DNA from: Tribonema minus | Taxonomy: Eukaryota > Sar > Xanthophyceae > Tribonematales > Tribonemataceae | DNA: 64,000 bases | NCBI GenBank assembly: GCA_017506865.1 | Contig: JAFCMP010000012.1 | Coordinates: 62,001-126,000 of the forward strand | Direction of reading: 5' to 3' | Part shown: positions 59,101 through 64,000 of the stretch, piece by piece | Position numbering within the stretch: position 1 is the first letter of the stretch | Layout of the letters: each line of letters begins with the position of its first letter | Notes under the pieces: generated by a model | Database searches by the model: none | What the model saw: only the letters and a program-made list of their open reading frames with translations | What the model was told of the DNA's origin: nothing | Made by a program: the position numbers and the translations under genes

Positions 59101-61898
59101 GTGAGTCTTCAAGTGATTAGGTTATTGGCATTGCACATGGTGTGGGTCCTGTCATGCCATCAAATTACTACCTCCCCCCCTGCTTTAATTTGATTCCCAA
59201 GTATGCCATATATGAATCACCTGCCAACGCTCGAAGTGTGCCTCTGGTTGCTCTTGTCAACTCGATGTCATGCAGGAGCAGGAGTGGAGTGCGCAGGCAA
59301 ATGTATTGCTGTTCAACGAAGTTCTGTCACACAACACCATGCTTCAACACTTGGCATCCTTTGCATTGCGGCCTCTGACTTTGACACAGAGATCCTAGCA
59401 ATACTCAGCTGGGTGTCATCAAGTCCTTCCCCCCGGAGCTCTCATGCTGATCGGAGCCTTTGAGCTTCATATTCGTCGTTTTCTAGTTCAAATCTAAAGT
59501 CGTATCTGCATCATCATCCACACCAGCCTACTTACATAGACCTGGAGGCCCCAATTCACGACATGTCAATTCCTCTTGTTGACTTCAAATATGAAGAGGT
59601 CCCCCCTTGAGGCATTTTGTTCCTTTTGTCAACTTCACTTCAAATTTGAAGTTGAATCTAGCACTTGCATCCGCGCTGCAGGGTCCACACCGGCCTGGAC
59701 CTGTACGTGGAAGTCCCTCTTGAGGCGTGGTACAGCAGAGACAACGTCGACAGCCTGCCCATGGGCGGCATGCTGTACCACGACTTTGAGAAGGGGTGCG
59801 GCGCGCTGGGAGTCTTTGATGAGGTGAGCGCCAACTTCATGTTGAACTTCAACTATTATGCTAACCCTGACCTCAAACCAAGGGGGTGCGGCGCGGGCAG
59901 CGGTTCTCGACTCATTTGACTGTTGAACCTTGAAGTACATGTTGTGCTTTCGGAGTACGCCGCAGGTCTGTGCTAAGCGGCCGCATTCCTGAAACGTTTG
60001 ATCGTAACCCAACCCTAAACGTCCAAAGCCTTTGATTACTGGGATATTCGAAGCACCTTCTCTGTGCCTACGATGTGCTCGCCCTCTGTCGCACATCGCC
60101 AGAGACGTGCCCACAGGTGGCCTCTGGTGCCTCAAACGTCGACATCACGCGGTCTATGCACGCCCTGCTTCAGCTCATACGGCACATGGTAACTAAAGTC
60201 GCGGCAGCACCGACAGCGTGCGCGCATCGGAAGCGGACCGCACTGTCACATGATTCACGCGCCGCCCCTGTTGCACACCTTGGAAGACTCTTGTCTATAT
60301 ACATGCCCAACAACTGTGATGTGTGTGTGCCCCCCCCCCACCCCCCAATGATAGGGGGTAACACCATGGCCTTCGCTATGTCCGGAACCTGGATCCTAGG
60401 GTAACAGTTTGATAAACCCATGATGTTTCTTCGCTGTGCCCTCCCGCGCCCTTTTCGCAGGCCGCAGGAGACATCGTCATGATGCCCTCTGGCGCCTCCA
60501 ACAGCGACATGCGCGCCATGGCGCACGTGCCGCTGCTCATCCGCGGTTGGAACCAGCCGCTGAAGCCGCAGTTGAAGTTCGGCTACCAGACGTGCCGCCA
60601 GCCCAGCGCTCCCTCTCGAGACGAGAAAACGCCGCACTTTGTCAGGGAGCCGGGGGTGGTGTACGAGCTGCCGCCTGATGTCAGGTGCGCGCTTGTGGCG
60701 GCGTGAATGCTGTTATTTGTGCTGTTATTTGACACGGTATCGGATGTATGTGTGTGTTGCGGCATGACTGCAGCTACCTATCTGGGACCCACGCACTGCT
60801 GTAACAGGTGCGCATGCGTGGCGGTGTTACAGTTCAGTTGTTTGAGACCCACGCAGGTGTCCGATCGGGTCTAGGCGCACTGCAGCGGCATGTACGTATC
60901 TGAGAGCCACACGCGTGTGTGACACCGTCATGTGTTCAAGTTGCGCTTGTAGACCAGCGTTGCGCCAGTGCTCAGCTGCAGTGCTCGCGCCTTTCTTCGC
61001 TTTTGCCCGCAATCACTACACCGCCATCTGTCTCCTGCTTGATGAATCCAGCAAGGGAGCTGTGCCTGCTTGAAGCAGTTAACAATCTCTAGTAGAGTGC
61101 AACGCAGGCGTCGGGCGCGTGCAGGATGCGTGACCTTGCACTTGAAGTACGGCTGTCGGAAGGAGATCATGATCGTGAAGAGGGCTTTGATATGCCACTG
61201 TTGATCTCATCGCATCGCACCTGCGATGTTCTGAATGTTACTCGCTTGCTTTACCCTGTGACAGCCCAGCGTTGCAGATTGAGGATCGTCTGGCAACATG
61301 TGCCCGGCTTAAAAACTTCATGTTGCGTTTGAAGTCATGCTGACAGCAGCGCTCAGGCTGAGTTGAGCCTTCGGTCATGCGCTGCCAGCCAGCCGCGGCG
61401 GACTCATTGTGTACATGCGGAGACTGTGCGTGGCGGCCAATCTTCAGATTCTGAAGTTGAATTGCACAAGACCTTTAACTTGCATTTGCGTTGCTGCTGC
61501 TGCGTCAGGCACGGCCACACAGACTGGATCGAGCCACGGTGGAACGGCCTGACCTTGAGCATGAAGGTCAAATTGAGACTTGAACATCAAGTTTGAACTT
61601 CGACTTGAGATTTTTGTTGCTCGCTGCTGCTGCTGCTGCTGCCGCGTCTGTCAGGCACGGCCAGTATGCGGTCGAACTTGAACATGAAGTTCAGACTTCA
61701 ATGAACTTGAACATGAAGTTTAAACTTAGACTTGACAGTTTTCCTTGCTGCTGCCGCCGCATCTGACAGACACGGCCAGTACGCCGACTGGGTCGAGCCC
61801 ACGGTCGTGCGCATGATGAGCAGCCTCAGGCTGACACCGCAGCTGTGGGTGTGCGTGCACGTGCGGCGCGGCGACAAGATCACCGACATGCACGACAG
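56174..61898 (+). CDS. O-fucosyltransferase-like glycosyltransferase, copy E, 3' end beyond window
   Basis: Exons present: 56174-56554, 57690-57763, 58879-58959, 59682-59823, 60461-60684, 61770-61898 (343 codons, all in phase). The IATNE exon and the C-terminal exon are not found before 64000, so the gene runs off the right edge. The signal peptide is short (IIRGLLLSCLLSRAALS). The cysteine domain has RCC, AC, PC and FCT, and an N-A-T sequon is shared in position with D. Other landmarks are LLWTRNYKDF, LNRTLVFDSF, MMPSGASNSDM and CVHVRRGDKITDMHD. Exon 5 is longer than in the other copies (a SAPSRDEKTPHF insertion before GVVYELP). Exon edges are duplicated at exons 2, 3 and 6. A hAT-like element is inserted in intron 6. 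The long, repeat-laden intron 6 raises the possibility that this copy is decaying, although no stop or frameshift is seen in its exons. Confidence 0.78.
57725..58066 (+). repeat. 113-bp tandem copies of exon 2 end plus donor in copy E, three units
   Basis: gaactacaaggactttgtcg with the following AG|gtgac donor starts at 57725 (true exon), 57838 and 57951. All three donors are intact. A separate, diverged duplication of about 170 bp follows (58057-58340). Confidence 0.92.
58950..59060 (+). repeat. repeated donor of exon 3 in copy E
   Basis: aagtgagtctctgagtga at the true donor (58960) is repeated about 20 bp downstream, and again in diverged form near 59035. Confidence 0.75.
61495..61800 (+). 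repeat. tandem copies of acceptor plus exon 6 start in copy E, three units
   Basis: gtcag|gcacggccac (61509), gtcag|gcacggccag (61655) and gacag|acacggccag (61770, true exon). The first copy encodes HGHTDWIEP, a diverged version of HGQYADWVEP. Confidence 0.85.
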
Positions 61899-62437
61899 GT
61901 ATGTATGTATGTGTGTAGACTAGAGAGATTGATGCTCACCGGGTACGTAGACCAAGTAGTGAGATTGGTGGATGCTAAGCGGGTTGTGCGTACACAATGC
62001 GCACACCAGGTATATATGCATGTAGACTAGAGAGATCGATGTCCAGCGGATTGTGTGTACGCATTGCGCAAGTGCGGCGCGGCGACAAGATCACCGACAT
62101 GCACGTGACAGGTATGTATGTATGTAGACTAGAGATATTGATGCTCACCGGGTTGTGCATAACACAGTGCGCACATGCGGCGCGGCGACACAATCACCAA
62201 CACGCACGAAAGGTATGTATTTAGACTACAGTAGAGAGATTGATGCCAACCGGGTTGTTGTGTACACAATGCGCACAACATGCATGTATGCAGGCTGGAC
62301 GTGTTGATTGATGCTAACCGGGTTGTGCGTACACAATGCGCACGACAGGTATACATGTAGACCAGAGAGATTGACGCTAAGTGGGCTGTGCATACACATA
62401 TGGGCAAGTGCGGCAGGGCGACAAGATCACCAAATCT
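61849..62437 (+). repeat. tandem copies of the exon 6 end (HVRRGDK coding) plus donor in copy E
   Basis: gtgcggcgcggcgacaagat with downstream gtatgtat donor occurs at the true exon (61861), about 62070, about 62176 (diverged) and about 62409 (truncated by an insertion). Further copies of only the intron part (agagattgatgctaaccggg) lie between. Confidence 0.88.
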
Positions 62438-63578
62438 GGGACAGATAGAGTTCCGAGTCGATCGTCCAAACCGACTAAATGGCAGTCGGAACAGCCCCGT
62501 GATCGACTAAAACCGACTAGTTGGTTTTTTGGGCGCCGTACCGACTTTGACCGACTTTGACCGACTTTAAGCGACTTTTGCTCAGCTTGGCCCTTCAGCA
62601 GTGCACTACGCCATCTGCTGGTCTGTGTAGAGTCCTGAGCACTTCATATACACACATGCATTGCAATGACATGCACATGGTCAATGACTCAGCGCACACA
62701 AGCTAAGCCTTCTGGCTGCCAGCAGCAACAAATACCTCGGCTAGCACTGGTGCTGCGGCAGTGTCTGCCTCGTCTGTGTCAGGGTCCAGCACACCTCAAT
62801 ACGGTTACCGTAGATTACGGAGTATAACCCCCCCCCCTCTTAGCACGCTGCGAGGCCCGTGTTCGGAAGACGGGGGGTCTTATACGGGGTGGGTCTTATA
62901 CAACGTACCCCCGTCTTGCACGCGCGTGTGTGGCTGCGGAAGCATGGCATCATGGTATCGCATGACAAATACAGCAGCACACACTTACTGCAAGCAGCAG
63001 GTCTAAATGAACGTTCTGCAGCTCCTATTCTAGCACGCCTGGTTCAAACACGCCCTTAACACTACAAACTCACGGCTGCAGAGGCATTGCGCAGCAACGT
63101 TAGTTCGTTCGCACCACCCCAGCGGTGCACCTCAACTCCGCTGAATTATGCCGAAACGACTTGAAGTTTGCGTAACTGCCATGTTCCATGTTCAGTGTAA
63201 CCCCGGTCTTATACAACAACAACAACAACAACCGTGCTTACAGCGTACCCCCGGTCTTGCGCACACACACACACCTCCACCTCCCTAGAGAAACGGGGGG
63301 TCTTACACTACAGTATACGATGGGGGTGGTCTTATACAAGGGTGGGGGTTATACTCCGTGATCTACGGTAGCCTCCCCATCGCCATTACTGCCCTCTACG
63401 GTATCCGCCATAGCACTACACTCACTGAACACCACCACAGCCCGTTCAAACAGTGTTTTAGCGCGTTTATGAGAAAGTCGGAAAAGTCGGTCATCTGAAA
63501 TCCCGACTTTTCGACTGCTCCGGATGTGTCGGAGTCGGTTCTTCAAAGTCGGAAGCGACTCGGAACTCTAGGGACAGA
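62438..63578. mobile_element. hAT-like non-autonomous element (1125 bp) with perfect TIR and TSD
   Basis: Element 62446-63570 has a perfect 15-bp terminal inverted repeat, TAGAGTTCCGAGTCG, and an identical 8-bp flank GGGACAGA on both sides (62438-62445, 63571-63578). Subterminal CCGACTT motifs are repeated inward from both ends. No transposase frame is seen. It interrupts the last copy of the exon 6 array. Confidence 0.9.
62806..63370. mobile_element. nested TA-flanked element inside the hAT-like element (561 bp)
   Basis: Left end from 62808 (CCGTAGATTACGGAGTATAA) and right end to 63368 are inverted repeats with one mismatch in about 25 bp, flanked by TA (62806-62807, 63369-63370). Inside, tcttatac and gtaccccc motifs recur near both ends. 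A TA target fits Tc1/mariner-pogo-type insertion; no transposase frame is visible. Confidence 0.72.
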
Positions 63579-63769
63579 CATGTACTAGTTTACAAGTATG
63601 TAGACTAGTAAAGAGATTGCCAGTGCTCGCTGCCTCGCCTCCACCGCAAACTGTAGCGCAACGCGCAGTGGCAGTGCTGAGCGTGTCTTCAAGGGGCAAG
63701 AACATCGTGCGCTTTGCAGCAGCAGCAGAGGCAGATGCGCATTTCACAGGTTGATCTGCTGCGACACCA

Positions 63770-63803
<34 letters not shown>

Positions 63804-64000
63804 CACAGCGCGCATGATGTGAGCAGTTCATGGTGCAGCGCCGCGTACGCTGCGCCGCATTTTGCTACCTACTCAGAGCATTCCTCCGATGCTGCATAAC
63901 TTCAAACATAACCGTAACGTGCATCCGAATTGCCCCTGAAACACCTCGCAAGAGCGACCCGCGCCCCGCGACGTATGCACTGGGCCGCGTCTGTGGTGGT
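63579..64000. other. continuation of copy E intron 6
   Basis: After the element, the interrupted array resumes (tgtagactagtaaagagatt). It is followed by a long poly-C run (about 63772-63799) and no recognisable exon 7. Confidence 0.5.

Overview
This is a stretch of an intron-rich nuclear eukaryotic genome, most likely from a chlorophyte green alga. The reasons are multi-exon genes with roughly 0.3-2 kb GT..AG introns and acceptors of the type (t/c)gcag, a TGTAA motif downstream of one stop codon, many CA and CTG microsatellites, short CCCTAA-like tracts, and gene families common in green algae. There is no sign of prokaryotic operon structure. The species cannot be decided from the sequence alone, and most long open frames here are chance frames in introns.

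Layout. 1-2669 (+): 3' part of an atypical SDR / NmrA-like NAD(P)-binding protein gene. 2670-5390: convergent intergenic DNA. 5391-12263 (-): an eight-exon Golgi-type carbohydrate sulfotransferase gene (type II anchor, RSGSS PAPS loop, RDPRAV motif). 14095-21273 (-): the first of five paralogous O-fucosyltransferase-like genes (copy A). 21543-23463 (+): a small unrecognised gene divergent from A. 24631-33041 (+): copy B. 34660-35631 (-): a protein with nine Cys/His ribbon repeats. 36240-43083 (+): copy C. 45850-53767 (+): copy D. 56174 to beyond the right edge (+): copy E, with its last two exons outside the window. I rebuilt the exon structures of A-E by hand; all junctions keep reading frame and give proteins of about 460-478 residues.

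The O-FucT-like proteins share a signal peptide or anchor, a cysteine-rich N-terminal domain, an LNRTLV segment, HVRRGDK (sugar-nucleotide binding) and an ATNE segment. They resemble plant O-fucosyltransferase-family proteins. Together with the neighbouring sulfotransferase they suggest secretory-pathway glycan modification, perhaps of sulfated, fucosylated cell-wall glycans; that link is inference from proximity only.

The most unusual feature is a recurring duplication pattern. At 13 exon-intron junctions and one stop codon, in five of the eight genes, the DNA across the exon edge (end of exon plus donor, or acceptor plus start of exon) has been copied 2-5 times in tandem at periods from about 20 to 400 bp, leaving decoy splice sites beside the true one. 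The last intron also differs among paralogs: present at one position in B and D, 11 nt further on in A, and absent in C. Mobile DNA includes two hAT-like elements with TAGAGT ends and perfect 8-bp target duplications, a nested TA-flanked element, two long-stem hairpin elements and a dispersed repeat of about 130-160 bp.
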